A DNA stretch of 64,000 nt from Malus domestica (lineage: Eukaryota > Streptophyta > Magnoliopsida > Rosales > Rosaceae). Below are positions 12,907-25,840 of this stretch, in pieces. Within the stretch, counting starts at the first letter, position 1. Every line of letters begins with the position of its first letter. A program made the position numbers and the translations under genes. The DNA lies in NCBI RefSeq assembly GCF_042453785.1, contig NC_091665.1, positions 26,627,501 to 26,691,500 of the forward strand. The letters run 5' to 3'. The notes under the pieces were generated by a model. It did not search any database. It saw only the letters and a program-made list of their open reading frames with translations, and was not told where the DNA came from.

Positions 12907-14412
12907 CAATAGAAAGGAAAAGTCCCACTCACCTGAGGTCCGCGCTACGACTCCCTAGCACGCATATCGAGACATCACGAACCATTGTCGCCTGTGATCA
13001 ATTATCAAATCACATCTCACAGTTTTGACCGGTAAAATACATAATCTACATAAAACACATCCCTACGTAATTCACTTCGGAAGATCTGCATTCACGGATT
13101 TCCGATCCGTTACTTCCTAATATTCACATTATGTTCCTATAACCACGTCCTAATGTTTCATTATGATCCAACGGTCAGATCTCCGCCAATTGCCAAAATC
13201 AAGTGGCGGTCAACATTTTATTTTATGAACTTACAAATCCAATTCGGGAAGATCCGTACATTAGATTCCCAATCCATAAGTTTCTATGGTTCTCAAATAT
13301 TACGTACTATAACATATTAAAGTTTGGTGACGATCCAACGGTTGGATAGTCGGTTCATATAATGACCAATTAACGCAACGTAAAGAATTTAGGTTCCAAC
13401 AATCAACCTACGTCATATAATTACCAAAACTAAGCTCAAGGCATCTAATTCAGCCTAAGAATAACATTGACTGCCCCCTGGCCACGCGTTGCCGTGGGTG
13501 GCGGTCAGCCCCCTTGACTCGCCGGAAAATCCAACTATTTCCAAAAATTACCAAAATTTACAGTAATGGAGGTCTTAATGAGTAGAGTAAACTTTATACC
13601 TGCCACAAAGTCCAAAAGTGGACGGAAGATAGTCAATTTTTACCACAAAGACGACGGGTGCCTAAAACTTCCTAGCGTCGATCTGTCGTCTGCAGTGGTC
13701 CAACGAGGTCAAGGTTGGTTGGTATTTGCTCCTGGAATGATGGGCTACAAAGCCCAAGTGGTGGCATCGGCCATCGCTTTGCCGATTCGCCGAAAAATTG
13801 AAAAGGGTGGCCTGAGCATCGCGAGAACCGTCAACTTTCATGGCCTTAAACTGCCACATACCGTGGTTAATCAAGGTGGTTCTTGGGTGGGTTTTGTAGA
13901 GGGGAATGAGAGCTTCAAGATGGTAGTGGTTGTATCGAAAAACTGCATCGGAGTTGGCCGGAATCGGCCTTGGAAAATGGGAGGTCGAACTGGGTTGGGC
14001 ACGGGTGCACGAGGAGCTTCCCCCCCCCTTATCAATTTTTTTTTTTGTTCTTTTCCTTTTCGAATTGGCTGATGCAAAACGGGCTTGGTGAAGTCTGATT
14101 GGGTGCCATTTGAAAGGAAACAATTTGATTGGTGACCATTCCCACAATGGTGGGAGTTTTTAATTAATTTAAAACTAAATTTTGAATAACCAATTTCAAA
14201 CGTCCGTAACTATACCGTTATAATCCGGACTCGCAAACGGTTTTCGCCTGTGCATTCGTAGTGACAAGTACTGCGAGGATACGCTAAAAGAATGAGTCCT
14301 ACGTCCTTCTAACCAATGGTCAACAAAGGTTAAAATATTTGCCTATAAGGCATTTTCGTAAATTCACACTTAAAAATTAATAAAAACGTAAAATTAGAGA
14401 CGGGTTGTCACA
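10994..14412 (-). repeat. 5' LTR of the giant-LTR element (3419 bp)
   Basis: The longer and more complete LTR, ending at the CTTTG target duplication. It includes hairpin repeats (about 11515-12005), a (CATA)n run near 12407-12450 and an (AT)n run near 12875-12902. The ORFs of 168 codons (plus, 13566) and 161 codons (minus, 13662) inside it overlap each other, match no family I know and are broken in the other LTR. I treat them as non-coding. Confidence 0.88.
11515..12005. repeat. Array of covarying hairpins in the 5' LTR
   Basis: Counterpart of the 5640-6070 array. At least four units of about 62 bp (AAGTCGGAGTCACctataGTGACcTGTACGACTT and variants, described by its stems) lie between about 11520 and 11765. 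They are followed by CCAC/GTGG and ACCAC/GTGGT versions near 11800, 11870 and 11970. Confidence 0.7.
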
Positions 14413-14869
14413 CTTTGTCCTTGCCCTCACTTACGAGCTAGCCAATAGAAAATAAAAACTATTCCATTTATAATAGAAAAATAGTTTGGTTTAGTTATAT
14501 GTTTACCATTTTAGGGTTAGAAAATTGAGTCTTGAAAAATGGTTAAATGAACGGCAAGCACACCGTCATGGTGGAATTTCACTAGTTCCGTTTGTATTGC
14601 AAAATTTTCCATATTTTTATCCATCAAATATAGAAGCTCTTTAATCTATTTTTTGATAAAATAATTTCACATGTATTAAAAAAGAAGAAGAAAGCTGTTC
14701 ATATACAGTCAAAGGGCCTTCGGTTCCCAATCACACCAAAAAAGAATGATGCGTGTAAATTTGTGTTGGCCTTTTTTGTTGTTCTTATCAAATGGCATTG
14801 TATATTATTATTATATTTTTTTTTTGGAAAAGTTGTATATTTTAATTTTGAAGTTTAATAAATCACAAA

Positions 14870-15390
14870 CCATAATCAAGGATAAAATGGTGATCTTGTT
14901 TAGCTAACCACCCTTTCATATATAGAACTTCATCATATTTTTAAGTGAACTTTAATGAAAAACTCCTGGTACTATTTACTTTAACGAAAAATCACATTTT
15001 TATACTAAAAAGTCAATTATGGTATTATTCACTTTACCTTTTATTTTATCCTTTTCGTTAAAACTCAAAGTTTTCAAGTTTTTTTCATTAGTTTTCCTTA
15101 TTTTTAATCTATATATAGATAGATATAGGAATCTGTAATCGAAATTGTACGACAACTTTTATCAACATACTTTTTATCCAAGCATATGAAAAAAGCAACA
15201 TAATGGGTGTTAACGTGAAAAGTTCTTAAATATAATGTTTGGGTGAGGTACCAAGTGAAAAGAAGAGGGTTCAGGTCTCAGAGTCGACAGGTTAAGAGTG
15301 ACGAGATCGAAACAGAATGAAACCAACCAGTTAAATAGTTAAATAGTCAAAGTCCAAATTTGTAAATCTACCAAATGCAAAGCAATTTGG
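14870..15390. repeat. Diverged segmental repeat, copy B
   Basis: Partner of 2590-2960; same block order, interrupted by a MITE at 14945-15098. Just beyond, about 15412-15460 and 15508-15560 form a further imperfect repeat with GGTTAA.TA.AGTTGTTA.AA and TTGTCAAAAT-like blocks. Confidence 0.6.
14945..15098. mobile_element. Short Mutator-type MITE, 154 bp
   Basis: Flanked by a perfect 9-bp duplication, TATTTTTAA (14936-14944 and 15099-15107), and absent from the paralogous site near 2.67 kb. The ends are imperfect inverted repeats sharing TAATGAAAAA about 9 bp in. It looks like an abundant apple/pear MITE family I have seen before. No ORF. Confidence 0.8.
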
Positions 15391-15559
15391 CCAATGTTTA
15401 TTTCATATTCAGGTTAAATACAGTTGTTATAAAGACGAGACGTTTGACAAAATATTTTAAAAAGTCGATGCAAGATAAGTAACTGAGACCAAATAGCATC
15501 AACGTTTTCTGGTTAAGTATAGTTGTTACAACGGCAAGAAGATTGTCAAAATGTTTCAA

Positions 15560-16378
15560 AAAGTGCGGAAATTTGTTTTTTTTCTAAATCTGCCAGTAAA
15601 AACGAGCATTTCATAAATCATGATGATCAATCAATCTATACTTCTTCTTTTTTTCATTAAACAAAGAAAAAAAAAACTGGAGCAACAGTTTGGCCTGCCC
15701 AAAAAAAACAAAACAGTGTGTAATTTGTCCAGATAATCAAAACACCGCCACTGACAAAATCTGTCCGTATTTAGCTGCTACATTTATCCACCCAGAAAAA
15801 CCAGCTCGAACATCTTGACCAACACTCACCGCGTGTTCCCCACGCACCAATCACACTCGCATTCTCGGGACCAATCCCCACCCATAATCTCGGAACTCAC
15901 TTTCACCGCGGATCCACCGTCAAATCAAGGTGGTAATTTTTCCTGTTTTTTAACCCCCGCCCAGTTCCTCGAAGCTGCCTATCTATGCATTGTCCAGACA
16001 AAAATATATGAATAGCAAAAACGCGTTTATAAATTAGCTGTTATGCGGTTTTTTTATTTAATTAAATTATTAAAAAAATAAAAAAGAAGAGAGAGAGAGA
16101 GAGTGTGTGAGGAGTGAGAGGGGAGGAGAGGTTAATAGCTGGTCAGCACTCACCTCCGATGTTTCCCAGCAGCACCATCCTAAAATAACCAAAAAATATA
16201 TAATTTTGGAAAGCCCCCAAAAGCTTTTTGATTGATTTTTTAGATCACCAACATCCAATCTTGCTAATCAACCATAATTTATCGCTTTGGAGAGTTGTTT
16301 GCATCATTTTCTTCTTCTTCTTCTCCTCCTGCCCCTTTGATTTGATTCGTTCGACCATCCATTCCGTCTTTTCAACTG
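15560..16378 (+). promoter_or_regulatory. Putative promoter and 5' leader exon of the CDPK gene
   Basis: Upstream of the CDPK ORF. A (GA)n tract lies at about 16087-16105 and a TATA-like AATATATAATTTT at about 16194. Transcription could begin near 16225-16260. A pyrimidine-rich leader (CTTCTTCTTCTTCTCC, about 16311-16328) leads to a donor at 16379. The start site is inferred, not shown. Confidence 0.4.
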
Positions 16379-16759
16379 GTAAAGTGTCCCCATCTTCTCT
16401 TTCTCTCTCTAAATAATGTGTCTGCTTTCTTGCTTTAATCTGACCTTTTGTATCTGAATCTTGGGTTTTTTGCTTTTCTGGTTGATGGGTTGTTTTGTTT
16501 GTGCTTAAAGATTTGATCTTTGTGGTTAGTTGTTAATCTATTGCTGATTTATTTGCAATAATCTTATGAGTTATGGATTTGTATGATGGAAAAAGTAGAG
16601 AAAATGAAAAGGGTTCTTTTTGGGGTGCATGAAAATTTCAATTTCTATTCTTTGCTTGCTTTCTGGGTTTGTGATTATAGATTCATATGAACTGTGGGGT
16701 CCATGTTTCTGATCTGCATATTATGATGGTGTGATTTTCTTGGATTTTTTTTTTTTCAG
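16379..16759 (+). other. Putative intron in the CDPK 5' leader
   Basis: Donor CTG|GTAAAG at 16379 and acceptor TTTTTTTTTCAG|CC at 16759, T-rich throughout. Leader introns are common in CDPK and other signalling genes. Splicing is inferred from the signals only. Confidence 0.5.
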
Positions 16760-16761
16760 CC

Positions 16762-16857
16762 ATGATTGTTGATTGTTTTATGCACTTTTTGTATGGTGGA
16801 CAGTGTGAATTGATGAGAAATCAATTGGGTGAGGGAAAGTCTGTTAAAAAGTCCTGA
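16762..16857 (+). promoter_or_regulatory. uORF of 31 codons just upstream of the CDPK start
   Basis: An ATG at 16762, two bases past the leader-intron acceptor, opens a frame that stops with TGA at 16855-16857, 19 bases before the CDPK ATG at 16877. Two further in-frame ATGs, the last at 16813, lie inside it. If the leader is spliced as inferred, ribosomes meet this uORF first, so it may damp or regulate CDPK translation. The product has no recognisable motif. Confidence 0.5.
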
Positions 16858-16876
16858 GGGGATTTGTAATTGTTTC

Positions 16877-19962
<3,086 letters not shown>

Positions 19963-20340
19963 CTTCCAACTAAGCACGCCAGCATCATGTAAAGGTATCC
20001 TTCTCCGCATATCTATGTATCCAGATAGCTTCATTTGTACAGAATATTGTCCCAAACAGATGCTATGCCTTTTTCCTCTACGCTTAACGCTACGTGCTTA
20101 ACGCTACGTGATTAATCTTTCGATATCCTGTAGGCAGGTTGTACAGCAAAGTCAGAAGAGGAGGAGATTTGGTGGTAGAAGATTGAGAAGCAAATTTTAA
20201 TTCCTCAACTCGAAATAGAGATTCGAATAGGGAGACGTAACATTTTGAGAGTTGGGAGATTTCTGTTGTTTTTTTATTTTGTTAAGTGATGCCTTTTGTA
20301 TTGCTGTATGATGATCAAACAATATTTGGACAGTGGGAAG
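19963..20340 (+). other. CDPK 3' untranslated region with a possible intron
   Basis: After the stop there is a possible intron, donor AAG|GTATCC near 19994 and acceptor TAGGCAG|GTTG near 20138. TTTTGTTAAGTGATGCC and an AT-rich stretch suited to polyadenylation follow. About 20283-20310 is the empty-site equivalent of the composite-retroelement insertion at 47975 in the second copy. Confidence 0.4.
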
Positions 20341-21532
20341 TGTTATTTCAAGATTCTAACGTATTTTTGTGTGTGGGTGAAGAAGGTAAATAACTCCAGG
20401 CTCCCAGCACATGAGTACAATTTACAACATTGAAAAGGGGCTGCAAAAGAAAGAAAAATAAAAACACAGTAAAAAAGTGGAAATTTAATTTCATCTCCAG
20501 TAACATAATTTCAGTGTCCTCAACGATATATCGAGTCTATCTAGTAATTTCCACCCCACATAAAGAAAAAATTTCATGACACAAATTTATTGCCAGCGTA
20601 GTGTCCTGTACTGCAACGTACATCTGGATGATGATCTTGAATTCTTGATGCAATGAATCTATTCTCTAAGATGATTTTAGAGAATATTAATACTGATACG
20701 GTGCAATTTGTCTCAAGATTTTAAAAATTTACAGTGACAAGTGGACAGACCCAGATTGGATTCCTTTGAATCTCTCTCTGGAATTTGTCTGTCCCTCCAA
20801 TTAACAAATTATACTAACAGAGTTTTTATATGGTTTTCTAAAAAATAGATCCGAGTTATTTAACCGTTATGTCTTTGTTAAAAAAAATCAAAAATAAAAA
20901 ATTAATTATTAAAAATTCAGGAATATCTTTTTGTCTTTGTTAAAAAACAAAAATTAAAATGAATTTTAATTATTAAAAATTCGAGAATATCCTATACTCC
21001 GTAGTACCATAAACGCCCAATTATAAGGAACCTCGTATGTTTTGTTTACTTCATATCCAATCAAAGCTACCATCTTGTTTGTAAATGAGCTTTTGGAAAT
21101 CATTTGTACAAAGATTTCAAAGCATGTTTTATAATATGAATTTAAAAAAAAAATGACACAAGATTTCTACATTCATGTGGATGCCTTATTGCTATACATC
21201 AAATCAAACATATCCCCCCCCCCCAAAAAAAAAATACAGGAAGAGAAAAACTTTAGATACATTTCATGAGTCCTATATCTGTGTTTGCATATTGCGAATT
21301 TGAGTTAATCCAAAATGTCTATGTGCCCTTTAAAACTGCAGTTTCATTCACTACCGAGATTTCCTGTAAAAGAAGATGATGAATGATGTCAAAATAAGCA
21401 TGTCTACACTATACGCGAGACACTGAGTGATCAGAATTGCAGATTGATTTACGTGACAAAACTAAAAAAAATCCAGAACTAAACAAGCAGATTTTTGGCA
21501 AAAGCGCTTAAAATACACTCACCAGGAGCAAA
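20341..21532. other. Intergenic part of the segmental duplication, no gene seen
   Basis: Collinear with 56332-57480 and AT-rich, with A- and C-runs near 21213-21233. No ORF is supported. At about 21465 copy 1 jumps across the 1.97 kb that in copy 2 holds the coding exons of the plastid-type gene; short CTAAAAA tracts at both ends suggest a microhomology deletion. Confidence 0.6.
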
Positions 21533-23007
21533 AGTAGAAGTGGGATTGAAGCCGTTGCTGTGGTCCTCCTCCTGGAGCTGCAGCTTAACATCTGAGACGG
21601 CGATGTTGGAGGAGGAAGAAGCGGCGCTCTAGACAATCTGACCGCTCTGGCGGCGGTTGTGAGGCTGTTGGAATTGAGGGCTGGAGGGCATTTTGGGAGA
21701 GGGCAGAGTAGTGCTTAGTAGGGCTGGAAAAAAATCTCAAAAATCCCAAACCAAATCGAAAAAATCCCGATCTCAAACCAAAATTCCCGAAATTTTCGAT
21801 ATGAAATCCCGAACCAAACCGAAATTTTCGGTATGGGATTTGGTTTTGCATCTCCATTTTTTCGGTATTCCCATACCGAACCGAAAATAAATATTATATA
21901 TATATATTATTTTTTAATTATAAGAAAATTATTTCAACCGTTCATTATTTTGGATTTAATCTATTCCGTTCATTTGTTTTTAGGTCTGATGATCTGATCT
22001 CCCATTTCACTTCCGTTACTCACCTCACCCACTCTGCTTTGAGTCTCGACCTCTCCTCCGTCTTCCAATCCGGCCGCACCAATGATCACAGCTACACCAC
22101 ACCGTCTTCGATCTCTAGAGACTCCTCTGTCAGTCTCGGTTCTCTTTCTCTCTCCCTCTCTCCCTGGAGACTTCTATCGGTGTCTCTCTCTCGTTCAATT
22201 TGGTCTTGCATTGCACAAGGCTGAAGGTAAGAAATTGCGACCTTCCATCCTGAATCATTTCATACTTTTCATTTGCCAACTTTGGTTTGAATTCGAATTG
22301 GGATTAGGGCTTCTGAAATTGGAGTTTAGGGTTTCTGATTTGTATTAAACTTAGGGATTTTGTGATTTCGAACTTAGGAAATTTTTAATTGAAAATTTGA
22401 ATTGGAATTGGAATTGGATTCTGAAATTGGGGACCTGGGTTTCGAAATTAGGGATTGGGATTCCGAAATTGGGGATTAGGGATTGGGATTCGGAAATGGG
22501 GTTTCGAAATTAGGGGTTTGGATTATGAAATAGTTGATTCTCCGATTCTGAAATTGGGGTTTTTATATAGTTCCATGATTCCATCTGAAATTGCCAAATT
22601 GGGGATTCTCTGATTCTGTATGCTATTTGTTTTGTATGTATGTATGCTAATTGTATGATTGTATCCGCCTCTGTATCTGTATGTATGCTATTTGTAATAG
22701 GTGATGTATCAATGTATGCCAGTTTTCCGTTTAGCATTTCCTTTAATTTGTTTTACTTGTTCCTGTTTATGGATTTAGATCATTTCGGGATTCCCGATTT
22801 GTCTCGAAATCCCGAAACTATTTCAGGATTCTCGAAAATTGGGATTCCCGAAAATTTGGTTTGTGATCGGTATTGAAATTGGGATTCCCGAAAATTTCGG
22901 TTTGGGAATCGGGACAAGGGTTCGGTATGGGACCATACCGAACCACCCCTAGTGCTTAGGCTTAAAGCTGTGGTGTGGGCGATTATGCTGTTTAGAGCCA
23001 ATGCCAT
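21533..23007 (-). pseudogene. First-exon remnant of the plastid-type unknown protein, split by a hAT element
   Basis: The minus strand from 23007 begins MALALNSII, like the copy at 59750. After 22952 it is interrupted by a 1233-bp hAT insertion and resumes at 21718 down to the exon end at 21533 (donor CCTG|GTGAGT). Besides the insertion it has an in-frame TAG where copy 2 has a glutamine codon (GTCTAGAGC on the minus strand). The downstream exons are deleted. It encodes nothing functional. Confidence 0.85.
21719..22951. mobile_element. Non-autonomous hAT transposon, 1233 bp
   Basis: Perfect 8-bp target duplication GTGCTTAG (21711-21718 and 22952-22959); copy 2 has the single empty site. The ends are inverted: TAGGGCTGG on the left and TAGGGGTGG on the right strand. 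Subterminal regions are full of CCCGAAA/TTTCGGG-type motifs. The interior has short GGGATT..GAAATT repeats (about 22380-22560) and a leader-like segment at 22000-22230 ending AAGGCTGAAG|GTAAGA, perhaps a captured exon. There is no transposase. Confidence 0.88.
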
Positions 23008-23854
23008 GTGAGAAGTTCTTATCAGACTGTTGTAAGAGAGTCTTCTTAGCATTTCTTCTTAAAAAAATATATATAAAGATTGTGAGGGTTATAATTTTCT
23101 TTCTTGAGAGTCCATCTTTTCGCTTGGACGCAATGTTCACGTGGGCATCCATCCATTTTATCATTCATCGTTTGGTATATGGAGAATTAGATCAGAATAA
23201 ATAAGAATAAGACACAATTTTCAAGGTATGTTCAACAAAGAAATGAAAAAATTAGACCAACTTAGATGTAGGAGATGAATTGATCAAAAAGAAAACTTAT
23301 AAATTCTAATCATCCTCCCAAAATTATAGGATGAGAAGGGAAAAGTTTCTTTTCCGATCCTCTTCTAATCCACTCTGAATGAAAAATTATTATATTCTAA
23401 CTTCAATATACTATGAATTTAGAGGGTTATCTAATCTAATTCAATCCAATCCAATCCAATCAGATCCTTATACCAAACAAAGCCTTAGTGTTCTCCAATG
23501 GCTCACTCTGTGGCACCAAATTCTCAGAGCCCAGTGTCCTCCAATGGCTCTAGGGATCTGAAAGCACCAAATTTACAAAGAAAACCAAACAGAGCGTAAC
23601 AATGGAGTACAGGAAGCTCAAAGATCAGGTATTTCCCGTATAAATGACCAGATTTCTTCCTGCAATCCTCAGATTTTCAACCTTTTTTCAGTACCCATTT
23701 GATCTAATTGCAGGATCAAGACGAATCTTCAGCCCCCGGAGACCTCGAAAGCTTGCGGGGCAAGCCAATACCTGCCGTCAGCCCAGTGGAGCTCTCCAAG
23801 TGGAAGCTCAAGTATGCCCAACTTTTGCTATTTTGTTCCAATTGATTGAAATTT

Positions 23855-23976
23855 GGTATTTTTTAATTTAATTTAACTTGATGAATGGTTTTGGGTTGAT
23901 TGGAATAGGTCGGCTGGTATTTTTTAATTTAATTTAACTTGATGAATGGTTTTGGGTTGATTGGAATAGGTCGGCT
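23855..23976. repeat. 61-bp perfect-looking tandem duplication over a splice acceptor
   Basis: Units 23855-23915 and 23916-23976, each ending GGAATAGGTCGGCT, so the acceptor for transporter exon 3 occurs twice (exon starts 23909 or 23970). Copy 2 at about 60855 has one unit. Confidence 0.9.
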
Positions 23977-24168
23977 GTTACTATAGCTTTGACCGTTTTG
24001 ACCAGTTCACAAGCAATATTGATTGTGTGGTCGAAGAGGGCCGGCAAGTATGAGTATAGTGTCACCCCTGCAAATTTCTCGGTGAGTTGTGAGGCTGATG
24101 AAGCTACATTATAGATTAAAATTCAGAAATTTATGATTTGTAATGTCGATTTTCGCGTGACTTGAAAT

Positions 24169-25011
24169 CAAGGTTCTAAAAAACGCTAGGCGCTAGTCGG
24201 GCGATAGCTAACGCCTAGGCGGCTAGGCAGGGTCTAGGCGGCCTAGGCGGATTTAGGTAAATTTCTTACATGTCTTATAAATAGGTGCATATTGACACTT
24301 ATAAAAAATTAGATTTATTATATATTATATGATTAAATAATTACTTATTTTATGTATATAATATGATAGTCTAAGAAAAAAACCATATTTAACTAATTCA
24401 CATAACATTTATATATAATATATATACAGATATATATTTATTTATATCCCAACTTTTTAAAAGATGACAAGACCATGAAATGCCAGTTGGTGGCTTCAAA
24501 AATCGGTTCCACTCCACCTCTCTCACATTCCCCAACAACAAAAGCATGCAGTGCGCCAGTGGGTGGTATCAAAATTTAAAACCGGGTTCCACTCCCCAAG
24601 GTGGAGCTCAGATCAAAACCACATTTGACCCATTGGAAAGTGAAAATACCATGCCCATTCAACCCTTTCGTTTCTTCTTCTTCATTAGCCCTTTTAGAAG
24701 CTCAAAACTAAATCTACAAGACTGCAACTCACGCTGCCAAGGCTCTCTATCTCTCTATTCGTACTCTCTCTCTCTTCAGAAGCTTGCCGAGGCTTTGCTT
24801 CTACATACAACATCAATAGCTGCAGATGTGTTGCGAGAGTTGCAGCGATTTTGGGATTTGGAGCCGCCTTGATTGCCGCCTAGAACGCCTAACGAGCGTC
24901 TAGGTGGCCGCCTAAATTCTCCCCGCCTTGAGTGAACGTTTTGGCAGAAATCGAGTCAGGGCACCGCCGCCCAGCGCCTAGGCGCCGCCTAGGCCGATTT
25001 TTAGAACACTG
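24169..25011. mobile_element. Non-autonomous hAT-type element, 843 bp
   Basis: Perfect 8-bp duplication CTTGAAAT (24161-24168 and 25012-25019); copy 2 has the empty site near 61027. The inverted ends share GTTCTAAAAA, followed by GGCGCTAG/CGCCTAGGCGG-rich stretches, a widespread plant hAT MITE pattern. A 130-codon ORF at 24480 has no recognisable domain and no transposase motif. Confidence 0.88.
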
Positions 25012-25641
25012 CTTGAAATGTGCTGTGTGTTGGGAATTAGGTGGAGGCTTTGAAGTGTGCAATATCGCTTGCTGCTTTGGCGCGAATCTGGAGGAATGAA
25101 GGTATGGGAGAACTCGATTCTGTTCGTTGTATGGGTTTGAAAGTTGTTCATTGTTGCTGAATTATAGTAATGGTATGGGAGAACTCGATTCTGTTCGTTG
25201 TATAATGTTTTGGGTTTGAGGATTGACTATATGCTAAGCGACGTTAAGAGACTTAAACCCCAAGTTACATGATTTTATTTTTAATTTTATAATTTACTTA
25301 GAAGATTTAGGTTTTTTTTTTAATTAAAAAATTATTTTTTTAGCCATGTGACACATATTTGGCAGCCATGTCAGCATCTAACGGATTAATGGATGGAAAA
25401 TCTAACGGATGTATTATATTGAAATAAAAAAGTACTTGAGCTATGAAAGTGAAATGTTTTAAAGATATTGTATGAGATTGTAATAGACCTCAAACTTAAG
25501 GGGTTACTATGTAATTTACATTTTACAATAATATGCACATGGGGGCACATGGGACTATGTTGCTTCTTTTCAGTGGTTTTCAGGTTTTTTACTAGTACAA
25601 TAATATGCAAATTTCTTTAACATGCCTTTGCTTTTGTACAT

Positions 25642-25840
25642 GAACCAGGATCCTCGCAGGATCCATTCCCTACGATTCCCGGAATTCCATAATTGTGTCC
25701 ATTCATTGTATATCGTACTGTTAGTTTTTGTTAGGTACTATTTATATTTGAATTTTAAATGATTTCTGACCGCACAATATACGATGAACGGACATGATTA
25801 CAGGATCCCTAAAAAATGGATCTGGCAAGGAACCTGGTTC
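25642..25840. mobile_element. Short MITE, about 199 bp
   Basis: The ends are inverted: GAACCAGGATCCTCGCAGG on the left and GAACCAGGTTCCTTGCCAG read from the right. A second inverted pair lies further in (CCGTTCAT-type/ATGAACGGAC with TATATCGTA/TATACGATG). No clear target duplication, so the exact ends are approximate. Confidence 0.6.

Larger units (their letters stand above)
5160..14412 (-). mobile_element. Non-autonomous LTR retrotransposon with giant LTRs (LARD-like)
   Basis: Two long direct repeats, 5160-8130 and 10994-14412, bound a 2.86-kb interior. Outside them is a perfect 5-bp target duplication, CTTTG (5155-5159 and 14413-14417). On the minus strand the LTRs start TGTGACAACC and end GGTGT.TCA. 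Next to the right LTR is the primer-binding site TGGTATCAGAGC (minus strand, 10979-10990), matching initiator Met-tRNA usage. Next to the left LTR is a purine-rich tract (minus strand, about 8131-8165). The element therefore reads right to left. No gag, RT or integrase motif is visible, so it would depend on another element. This is the pattern called a large retrotransposon derivative. Confidence 0.9.
23602..25101 (+). pseudogene. Nucleotide-sugar transporter (CMP-sialic acid transporter-like) pseudogene, copy 1
   Basis: Exon-like pieces are 23602-23628 (MEYRKLKDQ), 23714-23811 (DQDESSAPGDLESL), 23970-24081 (TVLTSSQAILIVWSKRAGK) and 25041-25101 (VEALKCAISLAALARIW). This order and wording match the start of plant Golgi nucleotide-sugar antiporters of the CMP-sialic acid transporter-like group (Arabidopsis At4g35335 type). 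The family has about ten membrane helices; only the first two are encoded here. After 25101 the ENR-coding end of exon 4 and all later exons are missing. A hAT element sits in the third intron and a 61-bp tandem duplication repeats the exon-3 acceptor. Confidence 0.85.

Noticed and set aside
13566..14147. Overlapping ORFs of 168 codons (plus) and 161 codons (minus) in the right LTR
   Set aside because: They overlap on opposite strands, match no family, and are interrupted in the other LTR; chance ORFs in LTR sequence.
16829..16876. GTG-initiated N-terminal extension of the CDPK
   Set aside because: GTG is not a normal start in plant nuclear genes, and MGNTC at 16877 is the expected lipidation start.
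22039..22348. ORFs of 61 and 88 codons inside the hAT element as genes
   Set aside because: Low-complexity Ser/Leu-rich translations in overlapping frames without a domain.
24480..24872. 130-codon ORF inside the second hAT element
   Set aside because: No transposase or other motif; it includes pyrimidine-rich low-complexity sequence.
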